This document shows positions 10,940-19,292 of a stretch of 64,000 bases of DNA, piece by piece. A program made the position numbers and the translations under genes. Position 1 is the first letter of the stretch; each line of letters opens with the position of its first letter. The DNA is taken from the NCBI GenBank assembly GCA_001898965.1, contig MKVW01000009.1:422727-486726 (forward strand), given 5' to 3'. This stretch comes from Rhizobiales bacterium 62-17 (GTDB taxonomy: Bacteria; Pseudomonadota; Alphaproteobacteria; Rhizobiales; Beijerinckiaceae). The notes below the pieces were generated by a model. That model had not been told where the DNA came from and made no database searches. It saw only the letters and a program-made list of their open reading frames with translations.

Positions 10940-11566
10940 TCAAGGCTTCGATTTCGCCGCGCCCTTATTGCGTTTGACGAGGTCAGCCCACAGAACGCTA
11001 TAACCCATCGCGTCCAGCAGGCGCTGGCGCAATTGCCCGGTGATGCGCTGAAACGTGCCCGTGTCGTCGAGCGCACGCGACAGCACGATCGCCCCTTGAA
11101 TGCCCGCGACCGCCTCCTCGGCCAAAAGTTTCGCCGTCTTTGGCGCCACGCCTCTTTTGACAATCGCCTTGCGCAAAGCCTCGATCCAGCGGCTGAAATA
11201 CCCGGCCACCGCCGCCGCGAATGGATCGCGCGCCGAGCCGAGCCCAACCACGCCGACGAGACAGACGCGCTGCCCGGAGCGGAAATAGCCATCGACCGCA
11301 TCGAACATCGCATCGACGACCGCCGGCGCATCCGTGGCATGCGCCAGTTTGGCGAAGATTTCGGTTTCGAACCAGGCGTCGATATCCGCCAGCACGGCCG
11401 CCATCATCTCTTCCTTTCCGCCCGGAAAGAAATGATAGAGGCTGCCTTTGCCCAGGCCCGTCGCCGCCGAAATGTGCGTCAGGCTCGCGCCTTCATAGCC
11501 GTGTTCGCGAAACACTTCGGCGAGGCCCGGCAATGCATCGGCCCGTTCGGCGACGATGCGCGGCAC
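10940..11566 (-). CDS. TetR-family transcriptional regulator
   Basis: 208-residue repressor-type protein with an N-terminal helix-turn-helix (about 8-55; SLTHISAATGLGKGSLYHFF is the typical HTH and following YHHF-like segment) and a C-terminal ligand-binding and dimer domain. It starts at a GTG one base after the stop of the DUF1348 gene, so the two form an operon. A 22-bp perfect palindrome at 12059-12080, upstream of the operon, is its likely operator, giving autoregulation. The ligand is unknown. Conserved helix-turn-helix sequence makes the family assignment firm. Confidence 0.9.
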   Translation of the reverse strand: MPRIVAERADALPGLAEVFREHGYEGASLTHISAATGLGKGSLYHFFPGGKEEMMAAVLADIDAWFETEIFAKLAHATDAPAVVDAMFDAVDGYFRSGQRVCLVGVVGLGSARDPFAAAVAGYFSRWIEALRKAIVKRGVAPKTAKLLAEEAVAGIQGAIVLSRALDDTGTFQRITGQLRQRLLDAMGYSVLWADLVKRNKGAAKSKP

Positions 11567-11567
11567 G

Positions 11568-12032
11568 TTACAGACCCAGATCGCTCAGCGATGGATGGTC
11601 GGCCGGGCGCGTGCCCAGGGGCCAGTGAAACTTGCGTTCGCTTTCCTGGATCGGCAGATCGTTGATCGAGGCAATGCGCCGGGACATCAAACCCGCCTCG
11701 TCGAATTCCCAGTTCTCGTTACCGTAGGAACGGAACCAATGGCCGCTGTCGTCATGCCATTCATAGGCGAAGCGCACGGCGATCCGGTTGCCGGCGTGGG
11801 TCCACACCTCCTTGATCAGCCGATAATCCAGCTCGCGCGCCCATTTGCGCTGCAGGAACGTAACGATTTCGCCGCGCCCTGCGATGAACTCGGCGCGATT
11901 GCGCCAATGGCAATCCGGCGTATAGGCGAGCGACACCCGCTCGGGATCGCGGCTGTTCCAGGCATCTTCCGCCATTCGCGCCTTCTGCGCGGCGGTTTCG
12001 GCATTGAACGGCGGCAATGGCGGACGCGACAT
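11568..12032 (-). CDS. DUF1348 / NTF2-like (SnoaL-fold) protein
   Basis: 154-residue cone-fold protein of the NTF2-like superfamily. The region [25 protein letters not shown], the [17 protein letters not shown] block and [26 protein letters not shown] are typical of DUF1348. The catalytic function is unknown. Start at the ATG with AGGAG seven bases upstream; an upstream in-frame start would place the tetR operator palindrome inside the gene. It is first in a two-gene unit with tetR, so it is probably the controlled gene, perhaps part of a response to a reactive small molecule (inference). Confidence 0.8.
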   Translation of the reverse strand: MSRPPLPPFNAETAAQKARMAEDAWNSRDPERVSLAYTPDCHWRNRAEFIAGRGEIVTFLQRKWARELDYRLIKEVWTHAGNRIAVRFAYEWHDDSGHWFRSYGNENWEFDEAGLMSRRIASINDLPIQESERKFHWPLGTRPADHPSLSDLGL

Positions 12033-12058
12033 GCGGAACTCCTGTACCGATTGGATAG

Positions 12059-12080
12059 CATTGTACCGAACGGTACAATG
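12059..12080. promoter_or_regulatory. Perfect palindromic operator, probably for the adjacent TetR
   Basis: Arms CATTGTACCG (12059-12068) and CGGTACAATG (12071-12080) are perfectly inverted around AA. It lies 27 bases upstream of the DUF1348 start. A second half-like copy, TGTACCGATTGG, begins at 12044. Size, symmetry and position are those of a TetR-dimer operator. Confidence 0.7.
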
Positions 12081-12144
12081 AGAACCGCACAATGGCAACG
12101 TCCGACCGTCTTGGCCGTGCAACGCCGTTCAACTTTTCGAAAAT

Positions 12145-13290
12145 TCAGGCCCGCAACGCGCGATCGAGATCCTCAATCAGGTCTTCCGGATCCTCGATGC
12201 CGACCGACAGCCGCAGCAGATCATCGGGGCAGGGCGTGCCGGGCCCTTCAACGCTGGCACGATGCTCGATCAGGCTTTCGACCGAGCCGAGCGACGTGGC
12301 GCGTTTCCACAAACGCACCTGCGCCGCCGTCTTGATCGCCGCCGCCGCGCCGCCATGGCAACGGATCGACAGCATGCCGCCGAAACCGCCGTGCATCTGC
12401 CGCGCGGCGATCGCATGTTCGGGATGATCGGATAGCCCCGGATAAAGCACCGCATCGACGCGCGGATGCACCGACAGGCTTTCGGCGATCGCCTGCGCCG
12501 ATTCGCACGCCGCGCGCACGCGCAGATCGAGCGTGCGCATGCCGCGGATCAACTGATGCGCTTCGAACGAACCCAGGATCATGCCATGGGCGCTGCGCAC
12601 GCTTGATATGCGCGACCAGACATCGGTAACGGCCGCCGTCACCAGCGCACCGGCAATCACATCGCTATGACCGTTGAGATATTTGGTCGCCGAATGCATG
12701 ACGATATCGGCGCCGAGGCTCAAAGGCCGCGACAGAATCGGCGTCGCCACGGTGGAATCGGCCGCCAGCAATGCGCCGTGTTCATGCGCCAGTTTGGCGA
12801 TGGCTGCGATATCGCAGACATGCCACAGCGGATTGGCGGGCGTTTCGATCCACACCAAAGCGGTCGGCGCGCGCTTCAGACTGGCTTCGAGCGCCGCCAG
12901 ATCGCGCATGTCGACGACGTCGACGACAAGGCCCCAGTGGATTGCATCCTGCATCACCCAGCGTCGCAGGCCCCAATAGAAAACCGGCGGCACGATGACG
13001 CGATCGCCCGGCTTCAGCGCCAGGAAAACCGCCAGCGCCGCCGACATGCCCGACGACAGCACCAGCGCCGCCGCGCCACCTTCAAGGGTGCGGATGATCT
13101 CTTCGGCATGTTGAACGGTGGGATTGTCGGGCCGGCCATAGCTGTAGCCACGGCTGTAGGCATTATCGGCGTCGCGCTCGTAAGTGGTGGCCACATGGAC
13201 CGGCGGCACGATGGCACCGCTCGCTTCATCGATCCGCCCCAGCGCTTGCGCCAGCAAGGAACGTACGCGCAAACCGTCCTTCTCAGCCAT
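12145..13290 (-). CDS. Cys/Met-metabolism PLP-dependent enzyme (cystathionine beta-lyase or gamma-synthase type)
   Basis: Fold-type I PLP enzyme of the trans-sulfuration family. Visible are YSRGYSYGRPDNPT (45-58; phosphate-binding Tyr and Arg), the SSGMSAALA loop (79-87), the cofactor aspartate in AADST (176-180) and the Schiff-base lysine K203 in SATKYLNGH. Cystathionine beta-lyase, cystathionine gamma-lyase/synthase and O-acetylhomoserine sulfhydrylase cannot be separated by these motifs, so no symbol is given. ATG at 13290 is used; a GTG at 13296 is possible. It is transcribed towards the DUF1348/tetR unit and lies 20 bases from the end of the next gene, so the two may form a unit. Confidence 0.8.
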   Translation of the reverse strand: MAEKDGLRVRSLLAQALGRIDEASGAIVPPVHVATTYERDADNAYSRGYSYGRPDNPTVQHAEEIIRTLEGGAAALVLSSGMSAALAVFLALKPGDRVIVPPVFYWGLRRWVMQDAIHWGLVVDVVDMRDLAALEASLKRAPTALVWIETPANPLWHVCDIAAIAKLAHEHGALLAADSTVATPILSRPLSLGADIVMHSATKYLNGHSDVIAGALVTAAVTDVWSRISSVRSAHGMILGSFEAHQLIRGMRTLDLRVRAACESAQAIAESLSVHPRVDAVLYPGLSDHPEHAIAARQMHGGFGGMLSIRCHGGAAAAIKTAAQVRLWKRATSLGSVESLIEHRASVEGPGTPCPDDLLRLSVGIEDPEDLIEDLDRALRA

Positions 13291-13310
13291 GCTCACTCAA
13301 CCGCTACATG

Positions 13311-14015
13311 TTATCCACGCGGCGCGAACCGCACCAAAACGTCGTTGGCCTCGCTGAGCGGCGACGCCAGCCGGCTTTTAAACGTAGCGCTCTGGCCACC
13401 GCTGAGATGGGTCACGGGTGCCGCTGCCGACCAGCGATAGATATCGCGGCCGCTCTTGTCTTGCAGAACCAGATTGAGCTCGCCGATCTTGCGGCGCGTC
13501 TTCTGCACATTGACGATCTGTCCTTCGACCATGAGATAGGTCTGGCCGTTGGCTTCATGCAGCGTCGCCTTCACGTCGCGCAATTCGACGCCGAGCGTAT
13601 TGGCGGGCAGTCCGATGGCGCTGAACAGGCCTGCCGTCGGCGGCGCGATGGCCACCAATTGATGACGCCCGGCGAGCGCCGCGCTGGAAAGACCGAGCAG
13701 CGCCACGGCGGCAGCCAACGGCAAGCGCGCCGACCAGCGGCGGGCCGGGCGCGCCGGCTCTTCGGCATGCCGCCGCACACGGCGCGTTGGATTTTGCCGC
13801 GCGGGAATGTCGCGGATCGTGTCCACAACCGGCGCAACGCTCTTGAAGGGGGCCGAGCGCGGTCTAAACTGCTCGTCACGCAGAATAAGCACGTCGAAGG
13901 CCATATCGTCGCGCGCCGCCTCTGCCGGCCAGGATTCGACCGCAAACGGAGGGGTCTCGTCGGCAACGGGCCATTGATCGGGAGAAGCGGTGACAAGCGA
14001 CTGCGAATTCATCAT
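13311..14015 (-). CDS. Single-pass membrane protein, DUF3426-like, divergent from ftsE
   Basis: Lysine/arginine-rich cytoplasmic segment (about 1-95), one membrane helix (about 96-115: PLAAAVALLGLSSAALA) and an extracytoplasmic beta-rich domain with VMVEGQIVNVQKTRRKIGEL-like sequence typical of DUF3426/FxLYD-type domains. In related genomes the gene in this place encodes an N-terminal MJ0042 zinc ribbon (CxxC pairs) before such a domain. No CxxC pair is seen here. The start is uncertain: ATG 14015 or 14012, or GTG 14087, none with a good ribosome site. Function unknown. Confidence 0.65.
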   Translation of the reverse strand: MMNSQSLVTASPDQWPVADETPPFAVESWPAEAARDDMAFDVLILRDEQFRPRSAPFKSVAPVVDTIRDIPARQNPTRRVRRHAEEPARPARRWSARLPLAAAVALLGLSSAALAGRHQLVAIAPPTAGLFSAIGLPANTLGVELRDVKATLHEANGQTYLMVEGQIVNVQKTRRKIGELNLVLQDKSGRDIYRWSAAAPVTHLSGGQSATFKSRLASPLSEANDVLVRFAPRG

Positions 14016-14166
14016 CGGGAACCGGTTCGGGGACGCCGGGATCAGCCCCGCGACGTTGTGATCATCTGCGGTTATGGTTAATTCCACTTAAAGATTCGCA
14101 ACGCGCCGAAACGGGGTTGAGCCACGGTATCGACGCACCAGTAACCCTGGTCATAAGAGGTTGGGT

Positions 14167-14829
14167 TTGGTTCGCTTCGAGAATGTCGGCTTGCGCTACG
14201 GCATGGGGACGGAAGTTCTCAAAGACATCAGTTTCTCCGTCGAACCGCAGTCGTTCCAGTTTCTCACCGGGCCCTCGGGCGCCGGCAAGACCACCCTGCT
14301 GCGCCTGATTCTCATGTCGCTGAAGCCGACGCGCGGCTTCATTTCGCTGTTCGGCCAGGATGCCTCGCAACTGACGAAGGACGACATATCGGCGATCCGC
14401 CGCCGCATCGGCGTGGTTTTTCAGGATTTCCGCCTGCTCGACCACCTCACCACCTATGAGAATGTGGCGCTGCCTCTGTTCGTCCAGGGCCAGGAGGAAA
14501 GCACCTACCGCCCGCAGGTGGTCGAGCTGCTGCGCTGGGTCGGCCTCGGCGATCACATCCATTCCTATCCGCCGGTGCTCTCGGGCGGCGAGAAGCAGCG
14601 CGCCGCCATCGCCCGCGCCCTCATCGTGCAGCCGGAACTGCTGCTCGCCGACGAACCCACCGGCAATGTCGATCCGACCTTGGCGCGCCGCCTGCTGCGC
14701 CTGTTCATGGAGCTCAACAAATCGGGAACCTCCGTCGTCATCGCCACCCATGATCTGGCGCTGATGGATCAGTTCGAGGATGCGCGTCGCTTCGTGCTCG
14801 GCGATGGACGGTTGCACATCTATGACTGA
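14167..14829 (+). CDS. ftsE: Cell-division ATP-binding protein FtsE
   Basis: ATPase of the FtsEX complex, which controls peptidoglycan hydrolases at the division septum. All ABC motifs are present: Walker A GPSGAGKT (35-42), signature LSGGEKQR, Walker B LLLADEPTGN and the switch His in ATHD. The TTG at 14167 is chosen because AAGAGG (14155-14160) is six bases upstream and the product then begins LVRFENVGLRYG, the usual N-terminus; the TTG at 14161 abuts the ribosome site. ftsX overlaps its end by eight bases. TTAACCAT and a TTAA pair separated by six bases lie at 14074-14091, a weak CtrA-like site. Confidence 0.93.
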   Translation: MVRFENVGLRYGMGTEVLKDISFSVEPQSFQFLTGPSGAGKTTLLRLILMSLKPTRGFISLFGQDASQLTKDDISAIRRRIGVVFQDFRLLDHLTTYENVALPLFVQGQEESTYRPQVVELLRWVGLGDHIHSYPPVLSGGEKQRAAIARALIVQPELLLADEPTGNVDPTLARRLLRLFMELNKSGTSVVIATHDLALMDQFEDARRFVLGDGRLHIYD

Positions 14830-15796
14830 CGCCTCGCACCGCGAAGCCCCATCCGCGCCCACCAGCGACAACCGGCTGAAGCGTTCGATTCAGGCTTTCG
14901 CGCAGCCGCGCCTGACATTGATCCCAGCCGACAGCACCGCCAGCCGCGCGCTCGTCATCGTCATCGCCATCATGACCTTTCTCGCCACGCTCACCGGTGG
15001 CAGCGCCATGCTGATCTACCAGGCGTCGCAGAACTGGAATTCGGCGATCTCGCGCGAGATGACGATCCAGGTAAAGCCGCAACTCGGCCGCGACATAGAA
15101 GCGGACGTGCGCAAGGCGGCCGATCTCGCACGCATGCCGGGCTTCGCCGACGTGCGCATCTTCTCGCGTGAGGAATCCTCGCGGCTCCTGGAACCCTGGC
15201 TCGGCGCCGGGCTCGACCTGAGCGAACTGCCGGTGCCGCGCCTCATCGTCCTCAAGATCGATCCGGGCGGGCGGCCCGATCTGGCGGCCCTGCGCGAGCA
15301 ATTGAGCAAGCAGGTGCCCAATGCGGCGCTCGACGATCACCACATCTGGCTCGAACGGCTCAGCACCATGTCGCGGGCCCTGGTGGTCGTCGCCGTGATC
15401 ATTCTGCTCCTGGTGCTGCTCGCCATGGTGCTGGCGGTCGCCTTCGCCACCCGGGGTGCTATGGCCGGCAGCCGCGAGATCATCGACGTGCTGCATTTCG
15501 TCGGCGCCCCCAACCGGTTCATCGCCGCCGAATTCCAGCGCCATTTCCTCAAGCTCGGCCTGAGGGGCGGGCTGATCGGCGGCGGTTTTGCTCTGGTCGT
15601 CTTCTACCTGGCCGGGCTTCTCACCGCCTGGTGGATCGCCAGCCCAGAGGCCAGCCAGGTCGAGGCCCTGTTTGGCCGCTTTGCCCTGGGCGCGCTGGGC
15701 TATCTGACGATCATCGTCCTGTCGGCGGCCATCGCGCTGCTCACCGCCGCCATGTCGCGCTCGGTGGTGCTGCGGCGCCTGCGGCGCATGAATTGA
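14822..15796 (+). CDS. ftsX: Cell-division protein FtsX, permease-like
   Basis: Membrane partner of FtsE. A cytoplasmic N-terminus, one membrane helix (about 40-65), a periplasmic loop of about 100 residues that recruits hydrolase regulators, then three further helices (about 180-205, 240-265, 290-310) match the four-helix FtsX layout. The 324-residue start at ATG 14822 overlaps the ftsE stop, so translation is coupled. Earlier in-frame starts would lie inside ftsE. Confidence 0.9.
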   Translation: MTDASHREAPSAPTSDNRLKRSIQAFAQPRLTLIPADSTASRALVIVIAIMTFLATLTGGSAMLIYQASQNWNSAISREMTIQVKPQLGRDIEADVRKAADLARMPGFADVRIFSREESSRLLEPWLGAGLDLSELPVPRLIVLKIDPGGRPDLAALREQLSKQVPNAALDDHHIWLERLSTMSRALVVVAVIILLLVLLAMVLAVAFATRGAMAGSREIIDVLHFVGAPNRFIAAEFQRHFLKLGLRGGLIGGGFALVVFYLAGLLTAWWIASPEASQVEALFGRFALGALGYLTIIVLSAAIALLTAAMSRSVVLRRLRRMN

Positions 15797-15858
15797 CGGG
15801 ACGCATTTTCTTCCCCTGAAAATGCTATAGAAGCAGCCAACATCAGTTTTGGCCAAAA

Positions 15859-16614
15859 ATGCTCTACATCCGTTCCGCCCTGTTCAACGCCCTGTTCTAC
15901 CTGAACACCATCGTCCTGATGATTTTGGGCCTGCCCTTGCTGGCGACCAGCCGGCATTCCGTTTTCTTTCTGTGCAAGGTCTGGGGCAAGACGACGCTCT
16001 GGCTGCTCGACAAGATCTGCGGCACCAAGGCGGAATTTCGCGGCCTGGAGAACATTCCCAAGGGTTCGCTCATCATCGCGCCGAAGCACCAGTCGATCTG
16101 GGAGACTTTTGCGTTGGAAATGTTCTTCACCGACTATTCGATCATCCTGAAGCGGCAGTTGATGTTCATCCCGCTGTTCGGCTGGTATCTCAAACGCGCC
16201 GAACTGATCGCCATCGACCGCGCCAGCGGCAAGTCGGCGCTGGAGCAGATCATTCAGCAGGCGAAAAAACTTCTGCCGCAGGGCCGCCAGCTCTTCTGCT
16301 TTCCCGAAGGCACGCGCCGGCCACCCGGCGCCAAGCCGCGCTATAAGATAGGCATCGCCCAGATCTATGCGGAAACCGGCATGCCTTGCCTGCCGATCGC
16401 CATGAACTCCGGCCTGTTCTGGGCACGCCGCAGTTTCGTGCGCCGGCCGGGCACGATCGTCGTCGAATTCCTGCCGGTCATTCCGCCGGGCCTGTCGCGC
16501 GAGGCATTTTTCACGCGTCTGCAAAACGACATCGAGGATGCCTCGAACAGGCTGATGGCCGAAGCCATCGCCAAGGATCCCTCGCTCGCCGAATTGATGG
16601 TGAAAGAGGATTAG
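15859..16614 (+). CDS. 1-acyl-sn-glycerol-3-phosphate acyltransferase (PlsC family)
   Basis: Membrane-bound acyltransferase that makes phosphatidate from lysophosphatidate in phospholipid synthesis. Residues 5-30 form a membrane anchor. The catalytic motif is present as KHQSIWET (HX4E, a variant of HX4D common in alphaproteobacterial members), and the second block is FPEGTRRPPGA. At 251 residues it is normal for the family. The ATG follows a 12-bp palindrome TTTTGGCCAAAA (15847-15858). It converges on and overlaps the chaC-like gene by four bases. Other lysolipid acyltransferases share these motifs. Confidence 0.85.
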   Translation: MLYIRSALFNALFYLNTIVLMILGLPLLATSRHSVFFLCKVWGKTTLWLLDKICGTKAEFRGLENIPKGSLIIAPKHQSIWETFALEMFFTDYSIILKRQLMFIPLFGWYLKRAELIAIDRASGKSALEQIIQQAKKLLPQGRQLFCFPEGTRRPPGAKPRYKIGIAQIYAETGMPCLPIAMNSGLFWARRSFVRRPGTIVVEFLPVIPPGLSREAFFTRLQNDIEDASNRLMAEAIAKDPSLAELMVKED

Positions 16615-17162
16615 ACCGGCGTCTGGACCGCAAGCTGTTTCGCCAGCCAGGCCAAGGTCGCATCATGCACGCCGATCTCGCGCAGATGTTCGTAGGTGCT
16701 GAGCACGTAATCCGGATTGTCGCCCGACACGCCCTTGCCCTGACGCACGAAACGGATGAGCGCATCGCGCTCGAGCCGGCCGGCATATTGCTGGTGCTGC
16801 CTATCGACCACGTAAGCCACCGCGACGACTTTCTGGCCATCGGGCAGGCGGACCCGCAACATGGTTTCGAGATAGATCATGGTGACCTGCTCGCGCTCGC
16901 GCAGATAGGCGATCACCTCGTCCCAATTGTCGGCCCGCACGCGGAAGGCGACACCCTGGCAGGAGCCGCCCCGGTCGAGCCCGAGCACCAGCCCCGGCAC
17001 CTCCTGGGTGCCCCGGTGCACATGCGAATAGATGCACAGCGACCGGTGGTAGCCATGGACCATGGCGATCTGCTTTTCCTCAAACGGAAAACCCGGCCGC
17101 CACATCAGCGACCCATAGCCAAACACCCAGAAATCCTGTGCCGTCGTCATGAAACTGGACAT
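16611..17162 (-). CDS. ChaC-like glutathione-specific gamma-glutamylcyclotransferase
   Basis: Gamma-glutamylcyclotransferase fold that releases 5-oxoproline from glutathione. The substrate loop VFGYGSLMWRPGF is near residue 15, and the presumed catalytic acid lies in YLRERE, with VTMIYLETMLRV following. The domain fills the protein, which at about 183 residues matches ChaC. ATGs at 17177, 17162 and 17150 are all possible; none has a clear ribosome site and the middle one is used. It is a single gene facing plsC. Confidence 0.8.
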   Translation of the reverse strand: MSSFMTTAQDFWVFGYGSLMWRPGFPFEEKQIAMVHGYHRSLCIYSHVHRGTQEVPGLVLGLDRGGSCQGVAFRVRADNWDEVIAYLREREQVTMIYLETMLRVRLPDGQKVVAVAYVVDRQHQQYAGRLERDALIRFVRQGKGVSGDNPDYVLSTYEHLREIGVHDATLAWLAKQLAVQTPV

Positions 17163-17314
17163 ATCGCCACGGTCCATCGCTGTAAATCGGCCGCTTTTGC
17201 ACGTTCTGGTGCCTCTGCGGTAGAGACCTGAGCAAACGCAATCTGACCAACCGCACTTGCCGCCCCGGCCAGTGCCCGCCACAGTTCCGCTCGTTCGGAT
17301 GGAGCCCCGTTGAA

Positions 17315-18340
17315 ATGGCAAGCCGCAAGGCCAGACTACCCGTTCTCGCCCTCGGCCTTGTGATCGCGCTCGCCGCGATCTGGTCCGCCGTCTGGTATGC
17401 CGGCCTGCTGCTCACCCGCCACCATCTGAACCAGTGGATGAGCACCGAGGCCGAACGCGGCCGCACCTGGACCTGCGGCGAACAAACCGCCTTCGGCTAT
17501 CCTTTCGCTTTGGGCATCGCCTGCAAGGACGTGAAAGTGTCGGGCACCCATGCCGGCAAGGCTTTCGCGGCGACCCTGCCCAATCTCATCGCGCGCGCCG
17601 AAGCGCAGGCGCCGCGCACCCTGCTGCTCGATGCCAAGGCGCCCTTCAATGTAGAGATCGAAGGCCAGCAAAGCGCCGTCACCTGGCAGGACCTGCGCAC
17701 GGAAATGCAGTTTGGCGCCGGCGGTCCGGTCGCCGCGCGTCTCACCGGCGATAAACTCGCCTTCACCGGCAAATCGCTGATGCCCGACGGGGAGGTCGAA
17801 AGCATCGACCATGTGTCCGTCGACATCGGCCGGGCCCATGACGTCACCGCCGACCAGAATGCCTATGACATCACCTTCCAGCTCGCCGGCGTGATCTCAC
17901 CGGCGCTGGAATCCTTCATCGCCAACGGCCAGACCGCGCGCCTCGACGGCAAGGGACGCTTGTCGCAATTCCAACCCTTCGGCCCCCGGACGCTCGAAGA
18001 CCGGCTGGAGGAATTTCGCCTGCTTGGCGGCACGTTCGTCATCAACACGTTGCGCTTCGCCAAGGGCGACACGACGGCGGAAGCGAGTGGACGGCTGGCC
18101 ATCGATGATTCCCATAGACTGACCGGTGAGATCGATGCGCGCTTCGCCGGCATCGAACCGCTGCTCGCCCGCTTCGGCATTCCCACCGGCCTCACCGCCA
18201 TCGAAAGCCTGATGCGCCGGCGCCCCTCCGCCAGCGAAGCCCCGCAACCGGCGGGCCTGCGTCTGCCGGTGTCGCTGCGCAACGGCGGCGTCTATGTCGG
18301 CCCGGTGCGTGCGCCGCTGCGCCTGCATCCGTTGTATTGA
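17315..18340 (+). CDS. DUF2125 protein
   Basis: 341 residues with an N-terminal membrane helix (about 8-28) and the DUF2125 hallmark GRTWTCGEQTAFGYPFALGIACKDV, in which two Cys could pair outside the membrane. The rest is beta-rich and repetitive, like AsmA-related or lipid-binding envelope proteins, but that link is inference. Function unknown. It converges on tyrC with three bases between stops. No signal cleavage site is obvious, so it is likely anchored in the inner membrane facing the periplasm. Confidence 0.8.
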   Translation: MASRKARLPVLALGLVIALAAIWSAVWYAGLLLTRHHLNQWMSTEAERGRTWTCGEQTAFGYPFALGIACKDVKVSGTHAGKAFAATLPNLIARAEAQAPRTLLLDAKAPFNVEIEGQQSAVTWQDLRTEMQFGAGGPVAARLTGDKLAFTGKSLMPDGEVESIDHVSVDIGRAHDVTADQNAYDITFQLAGVISPALESFIANGQTARLDGKGRLSQFQPFGPRTLEDRLEEFRLLGGTFVINTLRFAKGDTTAEASGRLAIDDSHRLTGEIDARFAGIEPLLARFGIPTGLTAIESLMRRRPSASEAPQPAGLRLPVSLRNGGVYVGPVRAPLRLHPLY

Positions 18341-18343
18341 AAG

Positions 18344-19291
18344 CTAAGTCTTCGGCGGCGGCGCACTGCCGCGACCGAAGTCGGCGGCATTGGTTTCCTG
18401 ACCCTGCGCAATAATGCTGCGGCGGATGGCGCGCGTGCGCGTGAACAGATCGAACAGGCCTTGGCCGTCGTCCCAGCGGATCATCCGCTGCAGGGAGGCC
18501 AGATCTTCCTGGAAGCGGCCGAGCATTTCCAGCACCGCCTGCTTATTGTTGAGAAAGACATCGCGCCACATCGTCGGATCGGAAGCCGCGATACGGGTGA
18601 AATCGCGAAAGCCGCCAGCCGAGAATTTGATCACTTCCGACTGCGTCACGCTTTCCAGATCGTCGGCCGTACGCACGATATTATAGGCGATGAGATGCGG
18701 CACGTGGCTGGTGATGGCGAGCACCAGATCGTGATGCAAAGGCGACATCACTTCCACATTGGCGCCGCAGGCTTCCCAGAAGCGGCGCACCTTCTCGATC
18801 GCCGCTTCATCCTCGCCTTCCGGCGGCGTCAGAATGCACCAGCGATTGATGAACAGCGTCGCGAAACCCGCATCGGGGCCGGAATATTCGGTGCCGGCGA
18901 CCGGATGGGCCGGCACGAAATGCACGCCCTTGGGAATGTGCGGCGCCACCGCATCGACCACCGCCTGTTTCACCGATCCGACATCGGAAACGATCGCGCC
19001 CGGCTTCAACACCGATGCGACAGCGGCGGCAATCGCGCCGTTGACGCCAACAGGCGCGCACAGCACGACGAAATCGCAATCGCGACACGCCTGCGCCGCA
19101 TCGCCCGTCACCTCGTCGGCGATACCCAGTTCGACCACCCGCTGGCGCACCGCCTCGTCGCTGTCGCAAGCGACGATGTGACGGGCGAGCTGGCGTTCCC
19201 GCGCCACCCGCGCGATCGACGAGCCGATGAGACCGACACCGATGATGGCGATGCGGTCGAACAGCGGCACGTGATCGGTGGCGTTGGGCAC
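18344..19291 (-). CDS. tyrC: Prephenate/arogenate dehydrogenase
   Basis: NAD(P)-dependent oxidative decarboxylation of prephenate (or arogenate) in tyrosine synthesis. It has a Rossmann domain with IIGVGLIGSSIA, the segment SDVGSVKQAVVDA, the catalytic-histidine block HPVAGTEYSGP, and the C-terminal helical dimer domain with HDLVLAITSHVPHLIAY. No ACT or chorismate mutase domain is fused. The GTG at 19291 starts one base after the hisC stop with AAGGCGG upstream; the longer open frame overlaps hisC and is not family-like. It is third in a chorismate mutase-hisC-tyrC operon. Confidence 0.9.
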   Translation of the reverse strand: MPNATDHVPLFDRIAIIGVGLIGSSIARVARERQLARHIVACDSDEAVRQRVVELGIADEVTGDAAQACRDCDFVVLCAPVGVNGAIAAAVASVLKPGAIVSDVGSVKQAVVDAVAPHIPKGVHFVPAHPVAGTEYSGPDAGFATLFINRWCILTPPEGEDEAAIEKVRRFWEACGANVEVMSPLHHDLVLAITSHVPHLIAYNIVRTADDLESVTQSEVIKFSAGGFRDFTRIAASDPTMWRDVFLNNKQAVLEMLGRFQEDLASLQRMIRWDDGQGLFDLFTRTRAIRRSIIAQGQETNAADFGRGSAPPPKT

Positions 19292-19292
19292 T

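Noticed and set aside
13309..13320. DnaA-box-like TTATCCACG near 13311
   Set aside because: A single nine-base match in a gene 3' end, with no cluster or AT-rich tract; the likely origin is beyond the other end of the window.
14071..14093. CtrA site upstream of ftsE
   Set aside because: The TTAA pair is spaced by six rather than seven bases, and only one half matches TTAACC. Kept as a remark only.
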